64,000 nt of DNA from VRUE01 sp963695835 (GTDB lineage Bacteria; Actinomycetota; Thermoleophilia; Solirubrobacterales; 70-9). Shown piece after piece: positions 40,915-49,655 of the stretch. Below the pieces are notes generated by a model, which saw only the letters and a program-made list of their open reading frames with translations, searched no databases and was not told the DNA's origin. The translations under genes and the position numbers were made by a program. Numbering within the stretch: the first letter of the stretch is position 1; the number at the start of each line of letters is the position of its first letter. Location: the NCBI GenBank assembly GCA_963695835.1, contig CAVOHR010000002.1, positions 510,690 through 574,689 of the forward strand, written 5' to 3'.

Positions 40915-42101
40915 CGCCTGGAGCGCCTGATTACGAGTCCCACGAGGATCAGTATCCCTGACAGGGCGAGCGCGATCCACCCCAGGTTGCCTTCGACGAA
41001 GCTGCGGGCGCGGTCGAGGGCGGTCGCCCTCGGCACGGCGCGAGCGGCGCGCAGCGGGACCGCCCCCGCCCGCAGGCCGTCGATCCGGACGATCGCCCGC
41101 CCGAGGACGGCGCCGCGGCGGATCGGGCCGTCGACCTCCTGCGGCGCCCGCACCGCGACTTCGACCCGCTCGCCGCGCCGCACCCCGGCGGCGACGCGGC
41201 GCGCCGCGCGCAGCGGCAGCTCGCCGCCCTGGTAGCGGATCGAGGGACGGGCGAGCACCTGCCCGGCGCGGACGGGGGTCCGCCTGCGGTACCGGGAGAA
41301 GCCGTATCCGAGCAGGCGGAGAGTGTCGTCGAAGCGGTCTTCGTCGGTTTCCGCCCCGACCACCGCGGCGATCAGCTCGACCCCCTTGCGGCGACCCGAG
41401 CCGACCAGGACATAGCGGGCGCCGAAGGTGTGGCCGGTCTTCACCCCGTTCACCCAGGGGGCCAGGTCGAGCAGCTCGTCGATCGACTCGATCCGCCGCC
41501 GCGGCTGGACGCTGCCCAGCACGGCCTGGCGCGAGGCGGCGATCTTCGCGAAGACCGGGATCCGCAGCAGCCGCCGGGCAAGCGCCGTCAGGTCGGCGGC
41601 GCTGGAATGGTTGCCGCGCTGGTCGAGGCCGATCGGGTTCGCGTAGTGGGTGTCGGCGAGGCCGAGCGCCGCCGCGTAGCGGTTCATCTGACGGACGAAG
41701 CGCGACTCCGAGCCGGCGGCGGCGCGGGCGAGGTCGTAGGCGGCGTCGTTGCCGCTGCGCAGGACCAACCCGTAGAGCAGGTCGCGAACGCTGATCCGCT
41801 GACCGGGGCGGAGGTTGAGCAGCGACTCGCCGTAGGTGGGGGTGTATGGCGCGGCGCGGACGATCTTGCCGAGCGGCAGCTCGTGCAGCACGACCCACGC
41901 GGTCATCAGCTTGGTCGTGCTGGCGACCGGCAGATGACGGGCGGCCGCGTGGGACGCCAGCACTTCGCCGCTGCGCGCGTCGATCAGCGCCCAGGCACGG
42001 GCGTCGAGAGCCGGCCCCTTCGCGGCCTGGGCGGGCGCACTCGCCAGGACAGCTGCGAGCAGGACGGCGACCAGCGCAGCAAGGGGCCGCGCCGCCCTCA
42101 C
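40911..42101 (-). CDS. D-alanyl-D-alanine carboxypeptidase (penicillin-binding protein, S11)
   Basis: A 396-residue low-molecular-weight PBP. A signal peptide (LAALVAVLLAAVLASAPAQA) is followed by the S-x-x-K motif PVASTTKLMTAW, the S-x-N motif LRSGNDAAYDLA and the K-T-G motif GVKTGHTFGARY. The C-terminal hydrophobic helix (LGWIALALSGILILVGLVI) and basic end give a membrane anchor. It trims D-Ala from peptidoglycan pentapeptides. It is co-translated with the kinase downstream and the LysM gene upstream. Confidence 0.94.
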   Translation of the reverse strand: MRAARPLAALVAVLLAAVLASAPAQAAKGPALDARAWALIDARSGEVLASHAAARHLPVASTTKLMTAWVVLHELPLGKIVRAAPYTPTYGESLLNLRPGQRISVRDLLYGLVLRSGNDAAYDLARAAAGSESRFVRQMNRYAAALGLADTHYANPIGLDQRGNHSSAADLTALARRLLRIPVFAKIAASRQAVLGSVQPRRRIESIDELLDLAPWVNGVKTGHTFGARYVLVGSGRRKGVELIAAVVGAETDEDRFDDTLRLLGYGFSRYRRRTPVRAGQVLARPSIRYQGGELPLRAARRVAAGVRRGERVEVAVRAPQEVDGPIRRGAVLGRAIVRIDGLRAGAVPLRAARAVPRATALDRARSFVEGNLGWIALALSGILILVGLVIRRSRR

Positions 42102-42421
42102 TTCAGCTTCAGCGTTTCGCCGGAGATCAGGATCTGCGGATCGACGCCGGGGTTGAGCGCCCGAATCCGGGCGACCGGCACTCCCGTCTTGTGAGCGATC
42201 GAAGTCAGGGTGTCGCCGCTCTGGACGACGTAGGCCCTCGGGATCTGGCGCTTGCCGCTACCGCCGTCGTGCCCGGCGGCCGAGCTGCCCCTGCCGTGAC
42301 TGGAGCCGCTGTTCCCTCCCCCACCGAGCGAGCCGGCGATGACGACGACCACGACTGCGAAGCCGCAGAGAACCGCGACTGCGGCGAGCACCCGAGCTGG
42401 GGCTGAGGAGCGCTTCGTCAT
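42098..42421 (-). CDS. membrane-anchored LysM protein
   Basis: A 107-residue protein. It has an N-terminal TM helix (VLAAVAVLCGFAVVVVVIAG), a Gly/Ser-rich linker, and one C-terminal LysM domain (YVVQSGDTLTSIAHKTGV to ILISGETLKLK). LysM binds peptidoglycan glycan chains. The start overlaps the pyrF stop (ATGA), and its stop overlaps the carboxypeptidase start. Together with that enzyme it suggests a cell-wall role. Confidence 0.9.
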   Translation of the reverse strand: MTKRSSAPARVLAAVAVLCGFAVVVVVIAGSLGGGGNSGSSHGRGSSAAGHDGGSGKRQIPRAYVVQSGDTLTSIAHKTGVPVARIRALNPGVDPQILISGETLKLK

Positions 42422-43300
42422 GACACCTCCCAGACCGCCGCGCGGAGGCCCTCCGCGGCCGCCGCGGGATCGGGGTCCGAGGAAATGCTACGCGAAGCGG
42501 CGACCAGCGCGGCGGCCCGGCCGGGGGCGAAGGCGGCGCCCAGCCGCTCCGGGCGTCCGCCCTGGGCGCCGACCCCGGGAATGAGGAAGACCGCGCGCGG
42601 CATCAGCTCGCGCAACCGCGCGAGGTGCCCGGGCTCGGTGGCGCCGACGACGGCTCCCATCCCGCTCAGGCCGCCGTCTCCCGCCAGCCTCGGGGCGAGC
42701 CCGTCGACCAGTTCCGCGAGCCGCTCGTGCAGCGGCCGCTCGGGCGCCGGCAGGTCCTCGACGTCGGCGGCGCCCGGATTGCTCGTGCGGACGAGGGACG
42801 AAGACACCCGCCCCGGCCGCCCCGGCGGCGGCGACGAGCGGCTCCAGCGCGTCGAGGCCGAGCAGCGGGTTGGCGGTGAACGCGTCGGCGCCGAGTCCCG
42901 CGACCGGGCCCCAGGGCGTCGGCGTCTCGCCGACCAGCGCCTGCGCGTAGGCGGCGGCGGTGACCGGCACGTCGCCGCGCTTGCCGTCGGCGATCGTCAG
43001 CAGGCCGGCCGCCGCCGCGGCGGCGCAGACCTCGGACAGCGCCGCCCAGCCCGGCGCGCCGAGCCGCTCGAAGCAGGCGAGCTGGGGCTTGACCGCGACG
43101 CAGGCCGGTCCCGCCTGCTCGATCAGCCGCCGGCAGTGGGCGGCGACGGCGCTGGCCGCACGCTCGGCGGGCGACCCGGAGCCCCCCGCCGGATCGAGGT
43201 CCGGGAGAAGCTTGGCGGGGTCGGGGTCGAGGCCGAGGCAGATCTGGCTGCGGCGCTCTTCGACGAGCGCCGCGAGCCGATCCGCGAACGGGGCAGTCAC
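42418..43300 (-). pseudogene. pyrF: orotidine 5'-phosphate decarboxylase, interrupted by a +1 frameshift
   Basis: Both halves of a type 2 PyrF are present in different frames. The first (from ATG 43300) has CLGLDPDPAKLL, VKPQLACFERLG and the active-site ADGKRGDVPVT. At 42795-42797 the plus strand shows GGG where GG would keep the frame; with one base removed the protein continues VFVLVRTSNPGAADVEDL and on to the normal end at 42418. The residues on both sides fit the family. Either the gene is a recent pseudogene, or the base is a sequencing or assembly error in an otherwise essential pyrimidine gene. Confidence 0.82.
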
Positions 43301-43366
43301 AACCGGCCTTCACCCGATTCCGGGCGCGGAGAGCCAGATTGCGACGTGCCCGGAATTGGGCTTGTC

Positions 43367-43645
43367 TCAGCCTTTGACCTTGGCCTTCAGCGCCGAGCCG
43401 GCGGAGAAGCGCGGCACCTTGCCGCCCGGGATGGTGATCCGCTCGCCGGTGCGCGGGTTGACGCCCTGGCGGGGGCCGCGCTCGGCGACGTGGAACTTGC
43501 CGAAGCCGGTGAAGCTGACTTCACCTCCGCCGCTCAGCGTGTCGGTGATCGCGTCGAGCACCGCGTCGACCGCGTCGCTCGCGGCCTTCTTGCTGCCCAC
43601 CCGCTCGTCAGCTGCCAGTTGATCCAGGAATTCAGCCTTGGTCAC
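43367..43645 (-). CDS. hup: HU-family DNA-binding protein
   Basis: A 92-residue HU protein. It has the typical MTKAEFLDQLAADERVGSKK start, the core GGEVSFTGFGKFHVAERGPR, and the DNA-binding arm ITIPGGKVPRFSAGSALKAK. It bends and compacts DNA. It is unusually short for an actinobacterial HU, which often carries a Lys/Ala-rich tail; here no tail is present. GTG at 43645 follows GGAGGA. It stands alone between pyrF and tldE. Confidence 0.95.
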   Translation of the reverse strand: MTKAEFLDQLAADERVGSKKAASDAVDAVLDAITDTLSGGGEVSFTGFGKFHVAERGPRQGVNPRTGERITIPGGKVPRFSAGSALKAKVKG

Positions 43646-43742
43646 GTCGATGCTCCTCCGTCGTCGTTGAGGTCGGCGGGCAATCTAACAGCGTGCGCGG
43701 GCGTAAAGCGTGCCTGCGGGGTGGAAAAGCCCGCACCGACCG

Positions 43743-45098
43743 CTAGGAGCCGCCGACCGTCATCTCGCCGATCAGCAGCGGCGGCGCGCTGACCGAGCCC
43801 CCGAACGGGACCCAGCGCGCCTCCGATCCGGCCGCCCGGACCGCGCGCAGCATCGAGACCAGGTCGCTGGCGATCGTGAACTCGCGCAGCGGCTCGGCGA
43901 GCTCGCCGCCGCGGATCGCCAGGCCGCCGGCGCCGACGGAGAAGACGCCCGAGACCGGGTTGACGCCCGAATGCAGACCGGCGACGTCGTTGACCAGGAC
44001 GCCCTCGCCCGCGTCTCGGAGCAGCTCGTCGAGGCCGGCGCCGCCGGGGCCGACGATCAGGTTCGAGGCGGCGACGCCCGGCGGCGACCGGTAGCCGGAG
44101 CGCCCCGCATTGCCGGTCGAGGCCGCGTTGCCGCGCCGCGCGGTGTAGGTGTCGTAGAGGTAGGCGCGCAGCCGGCCGCCCTCGATCAGCGCGGTCCGCT
44201 GCCGCGGCGTGCCCTCGGCGTCGATCGGAGCCGCGGCGAAGCCGTCCGGGTCGAGCCCGTCGTCGTGGAGGACGAAGGCCTCTCCTGCGACGTCCTCGCC
44301 CAGCCGCCCGGCAAGGGGAGAGCGGCCGCGCTGCACCGCGTCGGCGCCGAGCGCCTTGCCCAGCAGGCCGACGAAGCCGGCGGCGACCGTCTGGTCGAGG
44401 ACGACCGGGCAGCTGCGCGACTGCGGCTTGACGGAGCCGATCATCTCGGTCGCCCGCCGGGCCGCCTCCCGGCCCGCCGCCTCGGGGTCGAGCCCGGCCG
44501 GCCCGCGCGCCTGGTCGAAGCCGAGGCCGGTCTCGCGGGCGCCGTCTCCTTCGGCGAGCGCCTGCGTGTAGGCGTAGCAATCGGAGCTCTCGTACGCACC
44601 GCCGGCGCCGCTCGAGGAGGCGATCGCGACCCGCTCGGCGGAGTCCGCGTAGACCGCCTGCTCGACCGCGACCACGCGCGGGTCCGACCGCAGAGCGGCG
44701 CGCTCGACCGCGAGCGCCAGCTCGGCGACGCGCGCGGTCGGCCACTCGGCCAGCGAGGGATCGCTGAGGCCGGCGAGCGGCGGCGGCTCGCGGCCAGCCG
44801 GCGGCGGCCCCGCGAACTCGTCCTCGTCGGCGACCCGGGCGCCGGCGGCGGCGCGGGCGGCGATCTCCCCGACGCCGCGCCGCGAGAGGTCGGTGCCGAA
44901 GCCGTATCCGACCCGGGCGCCGATCCAGGCGCGCACGCCGATCCCACGCTGGGTCGCCGCGGTAAGGCTCTCGACCTCGCCGCCGTGGGCGCGGACCTCG
45001 CGCCGCACCGCCTCGGAGACGTAGGCCTCGGCGTCGGTCGCCCCGGCGGCCAGAGCCGCCTCCACAGCGCGCCCGGCGAGCTCGCCAAGCTCGCTCAC
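43743..45098 (-). CDS. pmbA: TldE/PmbA family protein
   Basis: A 451-residue partner of the TldD/TldE metalloprotease. The family has the N-terminal segment VRREVRAHGGEVESLTAATQ and the C-terminal NLIVGPGGAGLDELL and DLVSMLRAVRAAGSEARWVP. TldE lacks the zinc motif but is needed for the protease, which matures modified peptides or degrades CcdA-type antitoxins in enterobacteria. GTG at 45098 follows GGGGAG; a 5' extension to 45152 is not supported. It follows tldD with a gap of 61 bp on the same strand. Confidence 0.87.
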   Translation of the reverse strand: MSELGELAGRAVEAALAAGATDAEAYVSEAVRREVRAHGGEVESLTAATQRGIGVRAWIGARVGYGFGTDLSRRGVGEIAARAAAGARVADEDEFAGPPPAGREPPPLAGLSDPSLAEWPTARVAELALAVERAALRSDPRVVAVEQAVYADSAERVAIASSSGAGGAYESSDCYAYTQALAEGDGARETGLGFDQARGPAGLDPEAAGREAARRATEMIGSVKPQSRSCPVVLDQTVAAGFVGLLGKALGADAVQRGRSPLAGRLGEDVAGEAFVLHDDGLDPDGFAAAPIDAEGTPRQRTALIEGGRLRAYLYDTYTARRGNAASTGNAGRSGYRSPPGVAASNLIVGPGGAGLDELLRDAGEGVLVNDVAGLHSGVNPVSGVFSVGAGGLAIRGGELAEPLREFTIASDLVSMLRAVRAAGSEARWVPFGGSVSAPPLLIGEMTVGGS

Positions 45099-45159
45099 AG
45101 GATCTCCCCGCTCCGGTGTGCCTTGGGGACATCTGCGGGCGAAAGGGAACACCGGAAGT

Positions 45160-46554
45160 TCATACTTCGGTGCCCCCGACCGTCATCGCGGCCAGCCGGA
45201 CGTGGCCCTGGCCGGTCCCGACCGGGACTTTCTGGCCGCCCTTGCCGCACATCCCCGACTTCATCCGGAAGTCGCTGCCGACCGCGTCGATCGCCATCAG
45301 CGCCTCGAGGCAGTTGCCGATCAGGGTCGCGCCGCGGCACGGCCCGGTCACCTTCCCCCGCTCGATCAGGTAGCCCTCGTTGACGCCGAAGACGAAGTCG
45401 CCGGTCGCCGGGTCGACCTGGCCGCCGGCGAAGGAGGCGGCGTAGAAGCCCTTGCCGACCTCGGCGATCAGCGCCTCCGGCTCGGCCTCGCCCGGAGCGA
45501 TGTAGGTGTTGGTCATCCGCGGAATCGGCAGGTGGCGGAAGCTCTCGCGGCGGCCGTTGCCGGTCGAGGCGACGCCGTCGCGCTCGGCCCGCAGCCGGTC
45601 GTAGAGGAAGGCGACGAGGCGCCCGTCCTCGATCAGCCGCGTCCTCTGGGTCGGCGTCCCCTCGTCGTCGATCGCGTCGCTGCCCCACTCGCCCGGCAGG
45701 CGCCCGTCGTCGTAGGCGGTCAGCAGCGGCCGGGCGACCTGCTCGCCGAGCTCGCCGGCGTAGACGCTGGCCCCCTTCTGGACGTGGTCGGCCTCGAGCC
45801 CGTGCCCGGTCATCTCGTGGAAGAGGACGCCGCCGAAGCCGCCGCCGACCACGACGGGCATCGATCCGGCCGGCGCCGGGCCGGCGCCGAGCAGCGTCAG
45901 GGCCTTGCCGGCGGCGCTCGCGGCGATCTCCCCCGGCCCGTCTTCGAGCAGCTCGAAGCCGCGGTTGCCGCCGAGCGTCTCGGCGCCGGTCTCGACCCGG
46001 TCGCCGCGGCGGGCGACGGCCTGGACGCCGATCCTCGTGCGGGTGCGGTCGTCGCCGGTCAGCAGCCCCTCGGAGTTGGCGATCGCGACCTCGCGGCGGG
46101 CCTCGGCATAGGAGGCGATCAGCTGGGCGATCTCGGCTCCGGCCGAGCGACCGCGCTCGTCCAGCTCGCGCAGCAGCCCCGCCTTGCGCTCGGCCGGCAC
46201 CTCCCCCGGCGGGCGCTCGATCGGTTCCGGGCTCGTGGCGACCGCCTCGAGCGCCCTCGGCTCGCTCCGCTCGCCGCGCAGCGCCGCCGCCGCCTCTGCC
46301 GCCGCCCGCTCGAGGTCGGCCGGATCGAGGCCGTCGACGTGGGCGAAGTAGCTGGTGCCGCCGCTGACGACCCGGACCCCGGCGCCCTGCTCGGCGCCCG
46401 ACTGCACGGACTCGATCCGCGACTCGTCGATCGCCATCGTCATCCCGCTGCGCCGTTCGGCGAACAGCTCGGCGAACTCGCCGCCCGAGGCCAGGGCGCG
46501 GGAGAGGACGCGCCCGGCGACCTCGGGATCGAGCAGCTCCCGCTGCGCGCTCAC
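45160..46554 (-). CDS. tldD: TldD metalloprotease
   Basis: A 464-residue catalytic subunit of TldD/TldE. The zinc-binding motif HEMTGHGLEADHVQKGASVY is intact (HExxxH). The ends (MTNTYIAPGEAEP and RMKSGMCGKGGQKVPVGTGQ) are conserved. The enzyme cleaves unfolded or modified peptides, such as microcin B17 precursors in E. coli. GTG at 46554 overlaps the stop of the small upstream gene. No peptide cluster is seen nearby. Confidence 0.92.
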   Translation of the reverse strand: MSAQRELLDPEVAGRVLSRALASGGEFAELFAERRSGMTMAIDESRIESVQSGAEQGAGVRVVSGGTSYFAHVDGLDPADLERAAAEAAAALRGERSEPRALEAVATSPEPIERPPGEVPAERKAGLLRELDERGRSAGAEIAQLIASYAEARREVAIANSEGLLTGDDRTRTRIGVQAVARRGDRVETGAETLGGNRGFELLEDGPGEIAASAAGKALTLLGAGPAPAGSMPVVVGGGFGGVLFHEMTGHGLEADHVQKGASVYAGELGEQVARPLLTAYDDGRLPGEWGSDAIDDEGTPTQRTRLIEDGRLVAFLYDRLRAERDGVASTGNGRRESFRHLPIPRMTNTYIAPGEAEPEALIAEVGKGFYAASFAGGQVDPATGDFVFGVNEGYLIERGKVTGPCRGATLIGNCLEALMAIDAVGSDFRMKSGMCGKGGQKVPVGTGQGHVRLAAMTVGGTEV

Positions 46555-46775
46555 TGCTTCGGCCGCTTTCCGGCGACCTCGATCAACCGGCCCGCGGCGA
46601 CGAACAGCTCGCCGCCGGCGACCGAGTCGGCGGCGTGGTCCTCGGCGCGTCCGCCCCTGTAGTAGAGACGGGCAAACGGACGCCGCGAAGCGCGGCGGCG
46701 GCGCATGTAGGCGGCGGCCTCGTCGGCGTAGCCGGAGACGCGGTCGAGCAGCACGCGATGGGGCTTCGGCGCCAC
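46551..46775 (-). CDS. small conserved-looking protein upstream of tldD
   Basis: A 74-residue basic protein, start VAPKPHRVLLDRVSGYADEA, then an Arg-rich centre (MRRRRASRRP) and end SVAGGELFVAAGRLIEVAGK. It starts with GTG at 46775, downstream of GGGGAGGG. The gene lies 5 bp after the roadblock-like gene and overlaps tldD by 4 bp, so it is a real member of the transcription unit rather than a shadow. I do not recognise a family. Confidence 0.55.
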   Translation of the reverse strand: MAPKPHRVLLDRVSGYADEAAAYMRRRRASRRPFARLYYRGGRAEDHAADSVAGGELFVAAGRLIEVAGKRPKQ

Positions 46776-46780
46776 CGGAC

Positions 46781-47161
46781 TCAGCCCTCCCCGTCCGAGC
46801 CGCGCCGCGCAGCGAGGTCGCGCAGCATCGCCCGCAGGTCGAAGAAGGTCAGCGAGGCGAGGGCGAAGCGCTCGGTCACCGCCACCGCCGCAAGCCCGGC
46901 GTGGCGCAGCGCGAACACCTCGCCCTGCTCGGTGCCGATGTGGATCTGCTCGACCGGCTCCTCGTCGGCCCGGTCGGCGGCCGCGAACAGCGCCGCCGCG
47001 TCGTCCCGCCAGCGGTCGGGGCGGTCGCTGGCCGCCAGCACCGCGCCGGCCGAATCGAGGATCGCGGCGCCGCGCAGGTCGAGCGACATCTCGGTCAGGT
47101 AGGCAAGCGCGCCCGCGGCGGCTTCGCCGGAAATCGCCTCGCTCGCGGCATCGTCGGGCAT
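46781..47161 (-). CDS. roadblock/LC7-like small protein
   Basis: A 126-residue protein with a pattern like roadblock/LC7 domains: LRGAAILDSAGAVLAASD, a helix, IHIGTEQGEVFALRHAGLAA, then a strand AVAVTERFALASL and a final helix. Such proteins bind small GTPases or regulate motility and polarity. Confidence in the fold is moderate. ATG at 47161. It leads the unit that includes the small protein and tldD, and diverges by 20 bp from a small membrane protein gene. Confidence 0.6.
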   Translation of the reverse strand: MPDDAASEAISGEAAAGALAYLTEMSLDLRGAAILDSAGAVLAASDRPDRWRDDAAALFAAADRADEEPVEQIHIGTEQGEVFALRHAGLAAVAVTERFALASLTFFDLRAMLRDLAARRGSDGEG

Positions 47162-47181
47162 CTGCGTGAAAATACCGGCCC

Positions 47182-47331
47182 GTGCCCGTCGCCCGCGCCT
47201 CCTGGATCACCGTCGTCGCAGTCTGCGCGATCGCCGTCGTCCTCTTCGCGGTGGGCGGTTACACCGGCTACGCGATCACCGTCGGCGCCGTCGGCCTCGC
47301 CGCGGCGGTCAACCTCCTGCCCAGTCCCTGA
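47182..47331 (+). CDS. short membrane protein of 49 residues
   Basis: A short open frame starting with GTG at 47182: VPVARASWITVVAVCAIAVV, followed by a Gly-rich second helix (TVGAVGLAAAVNLL) and stop at 47329. Two hydrophobic segments fill almost the entire peptide. It lies between two genes that read away from or towards it and has no competing frame of quality. No ribosome binding site is clear. Function unknown. Confidence 0.5.
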   Translation: MPVARASWITVVAVCAIAVVLFAVGGYTGYAITVGAVGLAAAVNLLPSP

Positions 47332-47373
47332 GCAAACCACCGCCTCCTCCCAGGGAGCGAAGCGACCGGTGAT

Positions 47374-48276
47374 CTAACCAGCGCGGTATGGGCCGGCGTT
47401 GTCTTCCCTGACGGAGGTCTCGGGCTCGACGTGGATCAGGACGTCGGCGTGGGGGACGTTCGTCTCGATCTCGGCGCGCATCGCGTGGGCAAGCTCGTGG
47501 GCGCGCTCGAGGCTGGTGCCGGCCCGGTACTGGACGTGCAGGTCGATGTGGCGGCGGCTGCCGGCGCGGCGGGCGCGCAGCTTGTGGTAGCCGGCGATCT
47601 CCGGAGTGCGGGCGGCGGCGATCGCCGCCTCGATCCGGTCCATCTCGTCCTCCGGCAACGCTTCGTCGACCAGCACGCCGGAGGAGCGGCGGATGATCCG
47701 CAGCCCGGCGACGACGATCGCCACCGCGACGAGCAGAGCGGTTATCGAGTCGAAGGCGACGATGCCGGTGGCCTGGACGAGGGCCAGCCCGACCAGCACC
47801 CCGGCCGAGGTGAGCGCGTCGGTGCGCAGGTGCGCCGCGTCGCCTTCCAGGGCGGGCGAGTCGTGCACCCGGGCCTGCCGCGCGAGCACCGCCGAGACGG
47901 CGAGGTTGGCGAGGACCGAGAAGCCCATCACCGCGATGCCGACGCCAAGCGTCTCGACCGTGGCGCCGGTGACCAGCCGGTGGGTCGCCTCGTAGACGAT
48001 GATCCCGGCGCCGATCAGGATCAGCATCCCCTCGATCGTCGCCGCCAGGCTCTCGACCTTCTCGTGGCCATAGGGGTGCTCGGCGTCGGCCGGTTCGTCG
48101 GCTTTGCGGACGGAGACGAAGGCGACGACGGAGGCGACCAGGTCGATCGTCGAGTGGACCGCCTCGGTGACGATCGCGATCGAGCCGGTGATCGCCCCGG
48201 CGGCCAGCTTGATCGCGATCAGCAGCGCGTTGGAGGCGATCGAAAGCGCCGCCGCGCCGCTCTTGGTGCGGATCAT
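47374..48276 (-). CDS. cation diffusion facilitator (CDF) efflux protein
   Basis: A 300-residue metal exporter. Six hydrophobic segments are visible, with the metal-binding motifs TEAVHSTIDLVAS in helix II (Glu instead of the more usual Asp) and HLRTDALTS in helix V. The cytoplasmic C-terminal ferredoxin-like domain is intact (HIDLHVQYRAGTSLERAH). It probably exports zinc, iron or manganese in exchange for protons. ATG at 48276 overlaps the rdgB stop (ATGA). Confidence 0.9.
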   Translation of the reverse strand: MIRTKSGAAALSIASNALLIAIKLAAGAITGSIAIVTEAVHSTIDLVASVVAFVSVRKADEPADAEHPYGHEKVESLAATIEGMLILIGAGIIVYEATHRLVTGATVETLGVGIAVMGFSVLANLAVSAVLARQARVHDSPALEGDAAHLRTDALTSAGVLVGLALVQATGIVAFDSITALLVAVAIVVAGLRIIRRSSGVLVDEALPEDEMDRIEAAIAAARTPEIAGYHKLRARRAGSRRHIDLHVQYRAGTSLERAHELAHAMRAEIETNVPHADVLIHVEPETSVREDNAGPYRAG

Positions 48277-48872
48277 CGCTCCGCCGGCGCCGCCTCGGCG
48301 GCAGCGAGGCGCCGGGCCAGCAGCCGCGTAGCCAGGCCGCGATGGCTGATCTGGTTCTTCTCCGCCTGGCTCAGCTCCGACATCGTCCGCTCGTCGCCGG
48401 CGCCGGTGGCGTCGGGGACGAAGGCCGGGTCGTAGCCGAACCCGCCCTCGCCGCGCGGCGCCTCGATCAGGCGGCCCTCGCAGCGAGCCTCGAAGAGCTG
48501 CTCGGAGCCGCCGGCATCGACGAGAGCCAGCGCGCAGTGGTAGGCGGCGCGGCGGTCATCGCCCGCCGCCGCGACCTCGCGCAGCAGCTGCTCGAGGTTC
48601 TCCTCGTCGCTGGCGCCCGGGCCGCCGTAGCGGGCGGACTGGATGCCGGGGCGGCCGCCGAGCGCGGCCGCTTCGATACCCGAGTCGTCGGCGATCGCCG
48701 CCTTTCCGGTCGCCGCATGCGCCGCCCGCGCCTTGCCGAGCGCGATCGAGGCGAAGTCCGGGCCCTCCTCCGGCGGCAGCTCGACCCCCTCCGGCAGGCC
48801 CTCCAGCTCGACGCCCGGCAGCAGTTCGCGCATCTCGCGCAGCTTGTGCTTGTTGCCGGTGGCGAAGATCAA
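48273..48872 (-). CDS. rdgB: dITP/XTP pyrophosphatase (RdgB/HAM1)
   Basis: A 199-residue house-cleaning enzyme that hydrolyses dITP and XTP. The N-terminal ATGNKHKLREM and the central DDSGIEAAALGGRPGIQSAR are typical, as is GGFGYDPAFVPD near the end. TTG at 48872 is the only reasonable start, since the rph stop lies in the same frame four codons upstream. It follows rph by 9 bp; rph-rdgB order is conserved in actinobacteria. Its stop overlaps the CDF gene. Confidence 0.94.
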   Translation of the reverse strand: MIFATGNKHKLREMRELLPGVELEGLPEGVELPPEEGPDFASIALGKARAAHAATGKAAIADDSGIEAAALGGRPGIQSARYGGPGASDEENLEQLLREVAAAGDDRRAAYHCALALVDAGGSEQLFEARCEGRLIEAPRGEGGFGYDPAFVPDATGAGDERTMSELSQAEKNQISHRGLATRLLARRLAAAEAAPAER

Positions 48873-48881
48873 GTGTGGCCA

Positions 48882-49607
48882 CTAGCTGTCGGCTGCCCGC
48901 TCCTGCACCTGGCGCAGCCGCGAGATGCCCATCTCGGCGAGGCCGAGCAGCTCGTCCAGGGAGGCCCGCGAGAGCGGCGTCCGCTCCGCCGTCGCCTGCA
49001 CCTCGACCAGGCCGCCGTCCCCGGTCATCACCACGTTGGCGTCGACCTCCGCGTTGGAGTCCTCGCCGTAGTCGAGGTCGCAGAGCGCCCGCCCGCTGAC
49101 CATGCCGACGCTGACCGCCGCCACCGAGCCGCTCAGCGGCATCGTCTCGATCTTCCTCGCGTCGACCAGCTTCTGCAGGGCGAGCCGCAGCGCCACGTAG
49201 CCGCCGGTGATCGCCGCGCAGCGGGTGCCGCCGTCGGCCTGCAGAACGTCGCAGTCGACATAGAGGCTGCGTTCGCCGAGGGCGCGGAAGTCGACGACGA
49301 CGCGCAGCGAGCGTCCGATCAGACGCTGGATCTCCACGCCGCGCCCGTCCTGTCGGCCCTTCGAGACGTCGCGCGCCTTGCGATCGCCGGTCGAGGCCGG
49401 CAGCATCGAGTACTCGGCGGTGACCCAGCCCTTGCCCCGCCCCGACATCCATTTCGGCACCGATTCGTTGACCGAGGCGGTGCAGATCACCCGGGTTTTT
49501 CCGAGCGAGATCAGCGCCGAGCCGTCAGCGGTCTCGACGAAGCCGGGGTCGATCGTGATCGGCCGGATGTCGGCCGGGGCGCGGTCATAGCTACGCGAGG
49601 CTGGCAT
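48882..49607 (-). CDS. rph: ribonuclease PH
   Basis: A 241-residue phosphorolytic 3'-5' exoribonuclease that trims tRNA 3' ends. The motifs LGKTRVICTASVNESVPKWM, GRGKGWVTAEYSMLPAST and CDVLQADGGTRCAAITGG are all intact. ATG at 49607. The gene is followed directly by rdgB. The VapC gene lies 48 bp upstream on the same strand. Confidence 0.96.
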   Translation of the reverse strand: MPASRSYDRAPADIRPITIDPGFVETADGSALISLGKTRVICTASVNESVPKWMSGRGKGWVTAEYSMLPASTGDRKARDVSKGRQDGRGVEIQRLIGRSLRVVVDFRALGERSLYVDCDVLQADGGTRCAAITGGYVALRLALQKLVDARKIETMPLSGSVAAVSVGMVSGRALCDLDYGEDSNAEVDANVVMTGDGGLVEVQATAERTPLSRASLDELLGLAEMGISRLRQVQERAADS

Positions 49608-49655
49608 TGGCCGAGTCTGTCATGCGAGTGGCCGCGCCGTCCTCCCGATCGCGAC

